From NCBI RefSeq assembly GCF_900184245.1, contig NZ_FXXB01000008.1, forward strand, positions 248,001 through 312,000: a stretch of 64,000 bases of DNA, read 5' to 3'. Shown here one piece after another: positions 1 to 7,774 of the stretch. Origin of the DNA: Brachybacterium massiliense (GTDB lineage Bacteria > Actinomycetota > Actinomycetes > Actinomycetales > Dermabacteraceae). The position numbers were made by a program, and so were the translations under genes. Within the stretch, counting starts at the first letter, position 1. Each line of letters begins with the position of its first letter. The notes beneath the pieces were generated by a model, which worked only from the letters and a program-made list of their open reading frames with translations, was not told the origin of the DNA and ran no database searches.

Positions 1-541
1 GATGGACCTCGTGGGCGAAGCGCACGCCGCACTCGTCGAAGACGTCGAGGATCGGGTTCCAGCGGTCGGCGAAGTCCTGGTAGCCCTCGTCGATCACGGA
101 TTCGGGGACCGGCGGGAACATCGCCACGTACTTCCAGATCTTCGAGCCGGTGAAGCCGATGACCGTCTTCACGCCGAGCTTCTGGGCCAGGCGCGCGGTG
201 TTCTTCATGTCCTCCGCGGCGCGCTGGCGCACGCCCTCGGGGTCGCCGTCGCCCCAGACCGCGGAGCCGACGATCGCCTCGTGGCGGAAGTCGATCGGGT
301 CATCGCAGATCGCCTGGCCCTTGAGGTGGTTGGAGATGGCCCAGCACTTCAGGCCGTGCTTCTCGAGGATGCCCAGGCGCTCGGCGATGTAGTCGTCATC
401 GTCCCAGCGGGAGGCGTCCAGGTGCTCGCCGGAGACGGCGATCTCGAGGCCGTCGTAGCCCCATCCGGCGGCCAGCTCGGCGACCTCGTCGAGGGTGAGG
501 TCGGCCCACTGGCCGGTGAACAGGGTGTGCGGGTGAGACAT
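1..541 (-). CDS. Sugar phosphate isomerase/epimerase, TIM-barrel family (C-terminal part outside window)
   Basis: Reading leftward from an ATG at 541, 180 residues are visible and the gene runs off the window. The N-terminus MSHPHTLFTGQWADLTLDEV, then the patch GWGYDGLEIAVSGEHLD, is typical of xylose-isomerase-like (AP_endonuc_2) barrels, where an early acidic residue ends the first strands. Later parts include CWAISNHLKGQAICD and GVKTVIGFTGS. An AAGGAG lies upstream of the start. It sits 17 nt behind a Gfo/Idh/MocA dehydrogenase on the same strand. That pairing is usual in operons for catabolism of inositol or rare sugars, so a cytoplasmic ketose/inositol-derivative isomerase is likely. The exact substrate cannot be read. 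Confidence 0.85.
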   Translation of the reverse strand, partial: MSHPHTLFTGQWADLTLDEVAELAAGWGYDGLEIAVSGEHLDASRWDDDDYIAERLGILEKHGLKCWAISNHLKGQAICDDPIDFRHEAIVGSAVWGDGDPEGVRQRAAEDMKNTARLAQKLGVKTVIGFTGSKIWKYVAMFPPVPESVIDEGYQDFADRWNPILDVFDECGVRFAHEVH

Positions 542-558
542 ATCGGTGCTGCTCCTTC

Positions 559-1704
559 TCAGAGGGTGATGGTCGTGCCGTCGGCGGCGTCGGAGTCGAT
601 GATCGCGTCGAGGACGCGCTGCAGCGCGAGGCCCTCGTCGAAGTCGGGGGAGAAGCGATGGGTCTCGCCGTCGCTGATCGCGAGCAGGAGGTCCCGGGCC
701 TGGTTCGTGAAGGCGTTCTCCCAGCCGAGCACGTGGCCCTGCGGCCACCAGGCCTCGAGGTAGGGGTGCTCGGGCTCGGTGACCAGCACGCGGGTGTAGC
801 CCTGCTCGGCCACGGGGGCGGTGGCGTCGAGGAACCAGAGCTCGTTGGGGCTCTCGAGATCGAAGCGCAGCGCCCCGTCGGTGCCGAACAGCTCGATCCG
901 CAGGCTGTTCTTGGCGCCGGTGGCCATGCGGGAGACCTCCACGGAGGCGGTGGCTCCGCCGTCCAGCTCGAGGGTCGCCCAGGCCGCGTCGTCCACGGTG
1001 ACCTGCTCGGGGCCGTCCTCGCCCGGGCGCTCGGGCACCATCGTGGCGAGCCGTCCGCGCACCGCTGTGACGCGCTGCCCGCTGAGGTGCTGGATCTGGT
1101 CGATCGCGTGGGAGCCGATGTCGCCGAGCGCCCCGGAGCCCGCCGTCTCCTTCCGCAGCCGCCAGCTCATCGGTGCCTCGGCGTCCACCAGCCAGTCCTG
1201 GAGATAGGCGGCCTTCGCCTGGCGCAGGGTGCCCAGGCGGCCCGCCTGCACGAACTGCTTCGCCAGGGCCAGCGCGGGAACGCGGCGGTAGGTGAAGCCG
1301 AGTGCCGCGACCTGTCCGCGGGCGGTCGCGGCACGGGCGGCCTCGACCATCGCCTCGGCCTCTGCGGTGTCGTTGGCCAGCGGCTTCTCGCACAGCACGT
1401 GCTTGCCGGCCTCGAGGGCGGCGATCGCGATCTCGGCGTGCAGGAACCCGGGCGTGCAGATGTCGACGATGTCGACGTCCTCGCGAGAGATCACCTCGCG
1501 CCAGTCCGTGGCGTGCTCCTCCCAGTCGAGGCGCTGCGCGGCCTCGGCGACGGCCTGCTCATCGCGGCCCACGATCACCTTCCGGGCGATCGCGGGCACG
1601 TCGAAGGCGGCCTCGACGGTGCGCCAGGCCTGCGAGTGGGCGCGGCCCATGAAGGCGTAGCCGATCAGGGCGACGCCGAGAGGGCGAGGGGAGGGGTCCG
1701 GCAC
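559..1704 (-). CDS. Gfo/Idh/MocA family NAD(P)-dependent oxidoreductase
   Basis: The protein has 381 residues, the usual size for the family. The N-terminal Rossmann fold shows the dinucleotide loop GVALIGYAFMGRAHSQAW near residues 9-26. The hallmark EKP motif is in HVLCEKPLAND, whose lysine is the usual catalytic or cofactor-contacting residue. The C-terminal domain holds GDIGSHAIDQIQHL, the conserved D-x-G-x-H-x-x-D active-site patch. The start is GTG at 1704 with AAGGAG 5 nt upstream. It is first in an apparent two-gene operon with the downstream sugar isomerase, pointing to oxidation of a sugar or inositol. It diverges from the transglutaminase-like gene. Substrate is unassigned. Confidence 0.9.
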   Translation of the reverse strand: MPDPSPRPLGVALIGYAFMGRAHSQAWRTVEAAFDVPAIARKVIVGRDEQAVAEAAQRLDWEEHATDWREVISREDVDIVDICTPGFLHAEIAIAALEAGKHVLCEKPLANDTAEAEAMVEAARAATARGQVAALGFTYRRVPALALAKQFVQAGRLGTLRQAKAAYLQDWLVDAEAPMSWRLRKETAGSGALGDIGSHAIDQIQHLSGQRVTAVRGRLATMVPERPGEDGPEQVTVDDAAWATLELDGGATASVEVSRMATGAKNSLRIELFGTDGALRFDLESPNELWFLDATAPVAEQGYTRVLVTEPEHPYLEAWWPQGHVLGWENAFTNQARDLLLAISDGETHRFSPDFDEGLALQRVLDAIIDSDAADGTTITL

Positions 1705-1824
1705 GAGAGCTCCTTCGAGGACGAGCGGCGGCGGTCGGCGGCCGACGCATGCGTGATGTCAGCTGGCTCACAAGCCTATGTCCGTGCTCCCGTCGCGGCA
1801 AAGGGACGGGCTGGAGGGATGCGC

Positions 1825-2640
1825 ATGGCGCACACTGGCGGTATGGAACGACATGTGCATGCCTGGATGAGGGCTGAGGTGGCCGAGGCGACGGACATCG
1901 CCCTGCTGGTCGCGGTCTCCGACGCACCGGCGGCCGCGGAGCGTCTGCGCGTGCTCGCTGGGGGCGCCCGGCACCCGGTCTCCGAGACCAGGGACCGCTT
2001 CGGCAGCCGGATGCACCTGCTGCACGGACTGCCGGAGGGGACGGTCGAGATCACGTACGAGGCCGCCGGGGTGCGACCTGCCCCGCCGCCGAGCAGCCAG
2101 GACTCCGATGCGGTGATGCACCTGTGGCCCTCGCGCTACTGCGAGGTCGACGAGTTCGAGAGGATCGCCGCGGAGATCGTCGGTGATCTCGAGGGTGACC
2201 AGGCGGTCCGCGCCGTGGTCGGCTGGGTGCATGAGCACCTGGACTACGTGCCCGGCTCCTCCACGATCACCGATTCCGCCCGCTCCACCTATGTGGCGCG
2301 GCGGGGGGTATGCCGTGATTACGCGCATCTGACCGCGACGCTGCTGCGTGCGAGCGGGATACCGGCGCGCTGCGCGTCGGTCTATGCCCCCGGCCTCAGC
2401 CCGATGGACTTCCACCTGGTGGTCGAGGCGCTGCTCGGCGGCACCTGGCAGGTGGTCGATGCGACGCATCTGGCGCCGCGCGCCTCGATGGTGAGGATCG
2501 CGACGGGTCAGGATGCGGCCGACACGGCGTTCATGACCACCCTGGCCGGGAACGTCACCCTCACCGGCATCCAGGTCACCGCCGTGGTCGATCCGCAGCT
2601 GCCCGACGAGCGGGTCGGCGAGGCGGTGGTGCTGCGCTGA
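1825..2640 (+). CDS. Transglutaminase-like cysteine peptidase-fold protein
   Basis: This 271-residue protein carries the transglutaminase/protease core. The Cys-His-Asp triad is visible as Cys163 in RRGVCRDYAHL, His197 in MDFHLVVEA and Asp212 in QVVDATHLAP. An N-terminal beta-rich region (about residues 1-90) matches the bacterial transglutaminase N-terminal domain in position. Upstream in-frame ATGs make the start ambiguous. I chose ATG 1825 because GGAGGG at 1813-1818 sits 6 nt before it; ATG 1819 would abut that site and ATG 1843 has none. No signal peptide is seen, so the protein is probably cytoplasmic. Relatives are often annotated as peptidases of unknown substrate. Confidence 0.85.
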   Translation: MAHTGGMERHVHAWMRAEVAEATDIALLVAVSDAPAAAERLRVLAGGARHPVSETRDRFGSRMHLLHGLPEGTVEITYEAAGVRPAPPPSSQDSDAVMHLWPSRYCEVDEFERIAAEIVGDLEGDQAVRAVVGWVHEHLDYVPGSSTITDSARSTYVARRGVCRDYAHLTATLLRASGIPARCASVYAPGLSPMDFHLVVEALLGGTWQVVDATHLAPRASMVRIATGQDAADTAFMTTLAGNVTLTGIQVTAVVDPQLPDERVGEAVVLR

Positions 2641-2649
2641 GAGTCCCGC

Positions 2650-3621
2650 TCAGAGGGTCGGTGAGGCCGGGCCCTCGGGCTCCTCGGGCGACTCCGGCCC
2701 GTCGGTCCCGTCGGCGTCGCTGATCCCCTCGGAACCGCCGGTCTCGCCCTCGAAGCTCGCGAGGTACTCCTCGACCTCGGCGGCGATCGCCTCGGCTGTG
2801 GGGACCTCGGCGCCCGCGCCGGAGGTGATCATCCGGTCGAAGCGGTTCTCGAGCCCGCCCACCATCTCCTGCAGCTGGGGCTGGGCGGAGATCTGCGCCG
2901 CCACCGCTTCGCGCACGGGCCCGGCCTGCGCCTCGAGCGCGGCAAGCGGCAGCTGCGGGCCCTCCTCCTCGGTGATCGCGCCGAGCAGGGCGAGCGCCGC
3001 ATCGGGGTAGGACATCTCGTGCAGGTACTGGGGGACGTGCACGGTCAGCCCCACGACCTCGTGCCCGCCCTCAGCCAGACGCATCGTCAGCAGAGCGGTG
3101 AAGGGGGCGCGCAGCCGGAATGTGCCCGGCATCGTACGGCGCACTGCGATCGACTCCGGATCCCCCGCGAATCGGGTCACCGGCAGCTCCCGGGTGTGGG
3201 GGACCGGTGCGGGGAATCCCTGCAGCAGCAGGGTGCGCTCGATTCCCAGCTGCTCGACCACGATCCGCAGGGCGCTGGCGACACGCTCCCACTGGAAGGA
3301 CGGCTCGGGGCCGGTGAGCAGGAAGAAGGTCTCGCCGTCGAGCGCGGTGACCTCGTGCAGCAGGATCTCGGGCTTCTCGTACTCGGTGAAGTGATCCAGC
3401 TGGAGGGTCACCTCCGGCCGACGGCCCGCGTAGTCGAACACCTGATCCATGTCCAGGCGCCCCACCACGCGGCTCTCGAGGGTGTTGAGCAGGTGATCGT
3501 CCACCAGGCGCTGGGCCTCGCCGGCATCGCTGTAGGCACCGAGGGTGACGAGCAACGTGCGGCCGCGCAGCGCGCGCGAGTCGACGTGACGCTCGTAGCT
3601 GAACAGGGTCGTCGGATCCAT
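2650..3621 (-). CDS. PAC2 family protein (proteasome-assembly-chaperone-like)
   Basis: A 323-residue protein whose body matches the actinobacterial PAC2 family. The opening SYERHVDSRALRGRTLLVTL, the central FFLLTGPEPSFQWERVASAL and LLLQGFPAPVPHTR are characteristic. The C-terminal 35 residues are acidic and rich in Gly, Pro and Ser, probably disordered. PAC2 proteins relate to eukaryotic proteasome assembly chaperones, but the role in actinobacteria is not established and no proteasome gene lies in the window. The gene is convergent with the transglutaminase-like gene, 9 nt away. Confidence 0.85.
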   Translation of the reverse strand: MDPTTLFSYERHVDSRALRGRTLLVTLGAYSDAGEAQRLVDDHLLNTLESRVVGRLDMDQVFDYAGRRPEVTLQLDHFTEYEKPEILLHEVTALDGETFFLLTGPEPSFQWERVASALRIVVEQLGIERTLLLQGFPAPVPHTRELPVTRFAGDPESIAVRRTMPGTFRLRAPFTALLTMRLAEGGHEVVGLTVHVPQYLHEMSYPDAALALLGAITEEEGPQLPLAALEAQAGPVREAVAAQISAQPQLQEMVGGLENRFDRMITSGAGAEVPTAEAIAAEVEEYLASFEGETGGSEGISDADGTDGPESPEEPEGPASPTL

Positions 3622-3717
3622 GGTGACCTCCGGGGCTGCGGGCCGCTGGTGAGCGGCGAGGGTGACGTCATCGACAACGAGATGACCTCCGCGCCTATTC
3701 CTGGCCGGGGGCCGATC

Positions 3718-4521
3718 TCATGTGAGCAGCGCCACCGTGTCCACTGCGAGTCGCAGGGCCAGCAGACCGGTCACCGCCAGGAACACGATGCGCACGAAGC
3801 CGGAGCCGTGCTTCATCGCCAGACGGGCGCCGAGGTAGCCGCCGAGCACGTTCGCGAACGCCATCACCGCGCCGAGCAGCCACCACACCTCGCCCTGCAT
3901 CCCGAACACCAGCAGCGCGCCGACATTGGTGGTGAGATTCGCGAGCTTGGCGTGCACGCTCGCCTCGAGGAAGCCGTAGCCCAGCACCGCCACCAGCGCG
4001 ATGAGGAAGAAGCTCCCGGTGCCGGGGCCGAGGATCCCGTCATAGACGCCGATCGCCGCACCGATCCCTCCTGCGCGCAGGACGTGCCCTCGCCCGTGAT
4101 GCCGGGGCGCGTGCTCGAGCCCCATCGTGGGCCGAAGCAGCGTGTATGCGCCGACGGCCAGCAGCGCGAGCAGCACGACGGGCGAGAGCCATGGCTTGGG
4201 GATCAGCGAGGCGAGCGCCGCCCCGGCCGCGCTCCCGCCCAGCGCGCACACCACCAGTGGCACCACGGTCGCGGCCACCGGCATGATGCGGCGCACGTAG
4301 GTCCAGGAGGACACCGCCGTCCCGGCCGCGGAGGCCACCTTGTTGGTGCCGAGCACCGCGCCGGTGGACGTCTCCGCCGGCAGCGCGGTGAGCAGCGCAG
4401 GAAGCTGGATCAGCCCGCCGCCGCCCACCACCGCATCCACCCAGCCGGCCACGAAGGCGGCGGCGAACAGCAGCACGAGCGTGAACACGGAGAGCTCGAG
4501 GAGCTGGTCGATCAGCGGCAC
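3718..4521 (-). CDS. TauE/SafE family sulfite/sulfonate exporter-like membrane protein
   Basis: A 267-residue polytopic protein. The diagnostic TauE/SafE start is present: an initial helix, then FVAGWVDAVVGGGGLIQLPA and LGTNKVASAAGTAVS. The second repeat has GPGTGSFFLIALV and LANLTTNVGALLVF. About eight transmembrane helices are visible, as expected. GTG 4521 (VPLIDQLLEL) is chosen because the open frame upstream runs antisense to the HAD gene and has no family character; its ribosome site is weak. The family moves organosulfur anions or other small organic anions across the membrane; the substrate here is unknown. Confidence 0.88.
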   Translation of the reverse strand: MPLIDQLLELSVFTLVLLFAAAFVAGWVDAVVGGGGLIQLPALLTALPAETSTGAVLGTNKVASAAGTAVSSWTYVRRIMPVAATVVPLVVCALGGSAAGAALASLIPKPWLSPVVLLALLAVGAYTLLRPTMGLEHAPRHHGRGHVLRAGGIGAAIGVYDGILGPGTGSFFLIALVAVLGYGFLEASVHAKLANLTTNVGALLVFGMQGEVWWLLGAVMAFANVLGGYLGARLAMKHGSGFVRIVFLAVTGLLALRLAVDTVALLT

Positions 4522-4587
4522 ACCGCTCAGTGAACACCCCTTCGCCGGGGACCACGAATCCGCGGTGCGGCTGTCAGAATGGCGGAC

Positions 4588-5217
4588 ATGCGCGCACTGA
4601 TCTGGGACCTCGGCGGCACCCTCGCGGACACCTATCCCGATGTGGACCGGGCACTGGCCATGGTGCTCGACCCTCGGCCCGGCCGCGAGCTGCTCCACGA
4701 GGTGGCGCTGCTGACCCGCCGCTCGAGCTCGCACGCGATCAGCACCCTCGCCGCCCGTCACGAGCTGCCCGAGCAGGAGCTGCGCCGCGCCTACGAGCAG
4801 ACCAAACGGGACTGGCAGCAGGCCCCTCCGCCGGTGATGCCCGGCGCCCGCGAGCTGCTCGCCGCGGTCAGGGCGCAGGGCGGGCTGAACCTGGTCGCCA
4901 CCCATCGCGACCGTGACAGCGCCACGGACCTGGTCGAGAGGCTCGGGCTCGGGATCGACGACATGGTCTGCGCCCCGGACGGCTTCGCCCGCAAGCCCGA
5001 TCCCGCGATGATCCGTGCCCTGCTCGAGCGGCACTCACTCGCCCCGCAGGACTGCCTCGCGGTGGGGGACCGCCCGGCCGACGTCGAGGCCGCCGCGGCC
5101 GCCGGAGTGCGCGGCGTGCTGCTGGAGACGGCAGGCATACCGCTCGAGGCCGGGGACGCCGAGCGCGTGACCTCCCTGCGCGCGATGCAGAGCCTGCTGG
5201 AGCTCGACGGCGAGTGA
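4588..5217 (+). CDS. HAD-IA family hydrolase (phosphatase-like)
   Basis: A 209-residue HAD protein. Motif I is MRALIWDLGGTLADTY with nucleophile Asp7. The usual second Asp is Gly, a variation also seen in other DLGG/DLGN-type HAD-IA members. Motif IV appears as CLAVGDRPADVEAA near residue 160, and a helical cap lies between them. I prefer ATG 4588 over ATG 4579: CAGAAT at 4575-4580 is a reasonable -10 box 7 nt before 4588, suggesting a leaderless transcript, and 4588 gives the usual N-terminus. The gene is divergent from the TauE-like gene. The natural phosphoester substrate is unknown. Confidence 0.85.
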   Translation: MRALIWDLGGTLADTYPDVDRALAMVLDPRPGRELLHEVALLTRRSSSHAISTLAARHELPEQELRRAYEQTKRDWQQAPPPVMPGARELLAAVRAQGGLNLVATHRDRDSATDLVERLGLGIDDMVCAPDGFARKPDPAMIRALLERHSLAPQDCLAVGDRPADVEAAAAAGVRGVLLETAGIPLEAGDAERVTSLRAMQSLLELDGE

Positions 5218-5254
5218 GCGCCTCCGACAGGGGAGAGGCGCACTACGGTGGGGC

Positions 5255-5824
5255 ATGGCGATCATCTACGACGCACACCTCAGCCCGTCCAAGACAGAGA
5301 TCCTCCGCAGCTTCCTGGCCGGGCGCTCCTGGGGCGACAGCGGCGAGCTCGAGCTGCTGGGCGCCTACCGCTTCGATGATCCGGAGGGCGAGGTGGGCGT
5401 GGAGTGCCACCTGGTGAACATGGGCGAGACCACCTATCACCTGCCGCTCGCCTACCGGCCCGCTCGCGTCGAGGGCGCCGAGGAGCACCTGCTGGCCACG
5501 ATGCAGCACTCGGTGCTGGGGGAGCGGTTCGTCTACGACGGCCTCGCGGACGAGACCGCCCTGGACTGCTTCCGCCGCGCGCTCTGCGGCGAGCAGCAGC
5601 AGGCCGAGCTCGAGATCCACGAGGAGGACGGCACGCTGCGCGAGGTCCAGCCCCAGAGCATCACGCTGAGCCTCGAGGTGGACGAGGGCGAGCAGCCGCC
5701 CACCGGCGAGGAGCTGCTGGAGGGTGCGCCGTTCACCATCGCGCGCACGCTCGGCGGCCTCGACGGCACCGTGCGGCTGCACGCCGCCTGGGCCGACGGG
5801 CAGGGCGTCGTCGCGGCGTACTGA
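5255..5824 (+). CDS. Maltokinase N-terminal-cap-like protein, stand-alone
   Basis: This 189-residue protein resembles the maltokinase N-terminal cap (Mak_N_cap) family. Signatures are MAIIYDAHLSPSKTEILRSF, a central VGVECHLVNMGETTYHLPL and YRPARVEGAEEHLL. No kinase domain follows, so it is a free-standing cap-domain protein, as found elsewhere in actinobacteria. A TACGGT hexamer 5 nt before the ATG hints at a leaderless mRNA. It is likely a cytoplasmic accessory protein related to trehalose/maltose/glycogen metabolism, but that is inference; glgA and glgC are in the window but more than 30 kb away. Confidence 0.7.
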   Translation: MAIIYDAHLSPSKTEILRSFLAGRSWGDSGELELLGAYRFDDPEGEVGVECHLVNMGETTYHLPLAYRPARVEGAEEHLLATMQHSVLGERFVYDGLADETALDCFRRALCGEQQQAELEIHEEDGTLREVQPQSITLSLEVDEGEQPPTGEELLEGAPFTIARTLGGLDGTVRLHAAWADGQGVVAAY

Positions 5825-5882
5825 GACCCGCCTAGTTGTACTGACCGGAGACGTTAGTAGAGTGACTTTCTCTGGGAGCCTT

Positions 5883-5907
5883 GACCTTGACACTGTGTGA
5901 TGCGGTC
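5883..5907. promoter_or_regulatory. Candidate operator dyad upstream of the MerR-type regulator
   Basis: An interrupted palindrome GACC-N4-CAC-TGT-GTG-N4-GGTC is centred at 5895, ending 14 nt before the MerR start. A plausible promoter, TTGTAC (5836-5841), a 16-nt spacer and TAGAGT (5858-5863), lies just upstream. Autoregulation through this dyad is typical of MerR proteins. The dyad is imperfect in its N4 blocks, so this is only a candidate. Confidence 0.35.
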
Positions 5908-5921
5908 TGGTGGGAGTCGAC

Positions 5922-6686
5922 ATGTTGAGCATCGGAGAGATCGCGCATAGCACCGGTGTTTCGCGGCGCATGCTACGGCACTGGGAAGACGAGGGGTTGC
6001 TGACCCCAGCTGTAACCGACCCCGTGACCGGCTATCGGCGCTACCAAGACAGCCAGCTAGGGCGCGTGCGAGCCATCACGGAGCTGCGCGCGCTCGGGTT
6101 CGGTTTGGCCGAGATAGGGCAGCTGCTCGATCCGCAGATCGGGCAGTCCACGCTGGAATCGCTTCTGATTCACCAGGCAGATGCCTTGCAGCGGGAGATC
6201 ACCGAGGCTTCAACACGTCTGGTCCACGTTCAGCACCGGCTGGGCATCATCCAGAACAAGTCCATGGAGATCATCATGAATCTCTCCCTCACCGCACTGC
6301 CCAGCCTCAATTTCTGGGGGCTGAGCACCGCCGTCCTTGATGAGACCGAGATCGGTCACGCCGTGAGCGAGTTGTACCGGCGTCTCCCGCAATCCGATGA
6401 AGAGATCGTGCTTCTGTACGACGGCACGCGCAACGACCAGATCACCGTCTCGGCCGGGACTATGACGCAATCCGAATCTGAGGCGGTCAGCAGGATCGTC
6501 GTACCGGACGTCCCGGAAGGCGTATCGGTCACGTTCGATGTGCCCCCAGAGAGCATCGCGGATGCCTGGATCCTCATCGAGACCGAGCTGGAGAAGCGAC
6601 ACCTGACCAGCTTTGGAGTCTATCGGCAGGTCAACAGCGCGACGGGGCACGTCACCCTGCAGGCCCCTGTTCGCGAGCGGCACTGA
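5922..6686 (+). CDS. MerR family transcriptional regulator with GyrI-like effector domain
   Basis: A 254-residue protein. Residues 1-75 form the MerR winged helix: MLSIGEIAHSTGVSRRMLRH, then GYRRYQDSQLGRVRAITELR. A helical coiled-coil dimerisation segment runs to about residue 115. The C-terminal ~130 residues look like a GyrI/BmrR-type small-molecule domain. ATG 5922 is preferred because GGGAG lies 5 nt upstream; an in-frame GTG at 5910 has no such site. The coding sequence is visibly lower in GC than the genes to its left and abuts an IS481 remnant, which suggests acquisition with the island. Multidrug sensing is the usual role, but no co-transcribed efflux gene remains beside it. Confidence 0.85.
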   Translation: MLSIGEIAHSTGVSRRMLRHWEDEGLLTPAVTDPVTGYRRYQDSQLGRVRAITELRALGFGLAEIGQLLDPQIGQSTLESLLIHQADALQREITEASTRLVHVQHRLGIIQNKSMEIIMNLSLTALPSLNFWGLSTAVLDETEIGHAVSELYRRLPQSDEEIVLLYDGTRNDQITVSAGTMTQSESEAVSRIVVPDVPEGVSVTFDVPPESIADAWILIETELEKRHLTSFGVYRQVNSATGHVTLQAPVRERH

Positions 6687-6749
6687 TTTGTCGGCCACGG
6701 CAAACGGGGCGAGCGGCGTTGTCGAGCCGTCGACTGGATGTGAGCCTCA

Positions 6750-7735
6750 ATGAGCCATGCAAATGCGGCCCTTACCCGCGCCACAGGCTGAAAGTTGCCC
6801 ACCTGGTCGTCGACCAGGGGTGGCGGATCAGTGAAGTAGCGGCCCGCTTCCAAGTGCCCTGGCCGACGGTCAAGCGCCGGGTCGACCGCTACCTCGCCGG
6901 CGAACCGATGCAGGACCGCTCCTCGCGGCCGCGGAGATCTCCGGGCAAGACACCCAAGACTGTGACGAAGAGGTGCGTCAGCCTGCGGATGCGTCTGCGG
7001 GAAGGGCCGGTCCAGCTCGCTGCGAGACTCAACATCGCGCCGTCGACGGTCCATCGAATCCTGCGATCGGCCCGATTGAACCGACTCGCCTAGGTCGACC
7101 GCGAAACCGGTGAGCCCATCCGCCGGTATGAGCATGACCATCCGGGATCGATGGTGCATGTGGACGTGAAGAAGCTCGGCAACATCCCCGACGGTGGCGG
7201 CTGGCGTTACGTCGGCCGCCGCCAAGGCGAGAAGAACCGCGCCGCGACACAGGACAAGTCGCGCAACGCCTACGGCAACCCAAAGCTCGGATACGCATTC
7301 GTACATACCGTCATCGACGACCACTCCCGCGTCGCCTACACCGAGGTTCACGACGACGAAACAGCCGTCACTGCCGTCGGTGTCCTACGTCGGGCCGCCA
7401 GCTGGTTCACCGACCGTGGCGTCACGATTGAGCGAGTGTTGTCAGACAACGGCGGTGCGTACCGCTCGTACCTTTGGCGCGACACGTGCGAGGTCCTGTC
7501 GATCATCCCGAAGCGCACCCGCCCGTACCGTCCACAGACAAACGGAAAGGTCGAGCGTTTCCACCGCACCATGGCTGACGGGTGGGCCTATGCCCGTTGC
7601 TACCGCAGCGAGCATGAGCGCCGCGACGCGCTCAATGGCTGGCTGCACCACTACAACCAGCACCGCCCCCACACGGCCTGCGGTAACCAGCCGCCCTTCT
7701 CGCGATTAATCAACGTCCCCGATCAGTACACCTAG
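6750..7735 (+). pseudogene. IS481 family transposase, broken by a frameshift and an amber codon
   Basis: The ancestral frame opens at ATG 6750 with MSHANAALT, the classic IS481 N-terminus, then loses one C at about 6776, so the continuation PRHRLKVAHLVVDQG is in the -1 frame. A second lesion is the in-frame TAG at 7091-7093 in LNRLA-stop-VDRETGEP, where relatives carry an aromatic codon. After it, the rve integrase core is intact to 7735: DVKKLGNIPDGGGWRYVG, FVHTVIDDHSRVAY, VLSDNGGAYRS and RPYRPQTNGKVERFHRT, giving the DDE residues. No terminal inverted repeats could be recognised with confidence. Both lesions make an active transposase unlikely. Confidence 0.85.
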
Positions 7736-7774
7736 TGAGGGTCGTCGCCGGGGGGGGTGTCCCTATGTTCCGAG

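Noticed and set aside
6687..7766. Terminal inverted repeats of the IS481 element
   Set aside because: I compared both flanks by eye and found no convincing TGT...ACA inverted pair; the left end may be lost and the right end split by IS110.
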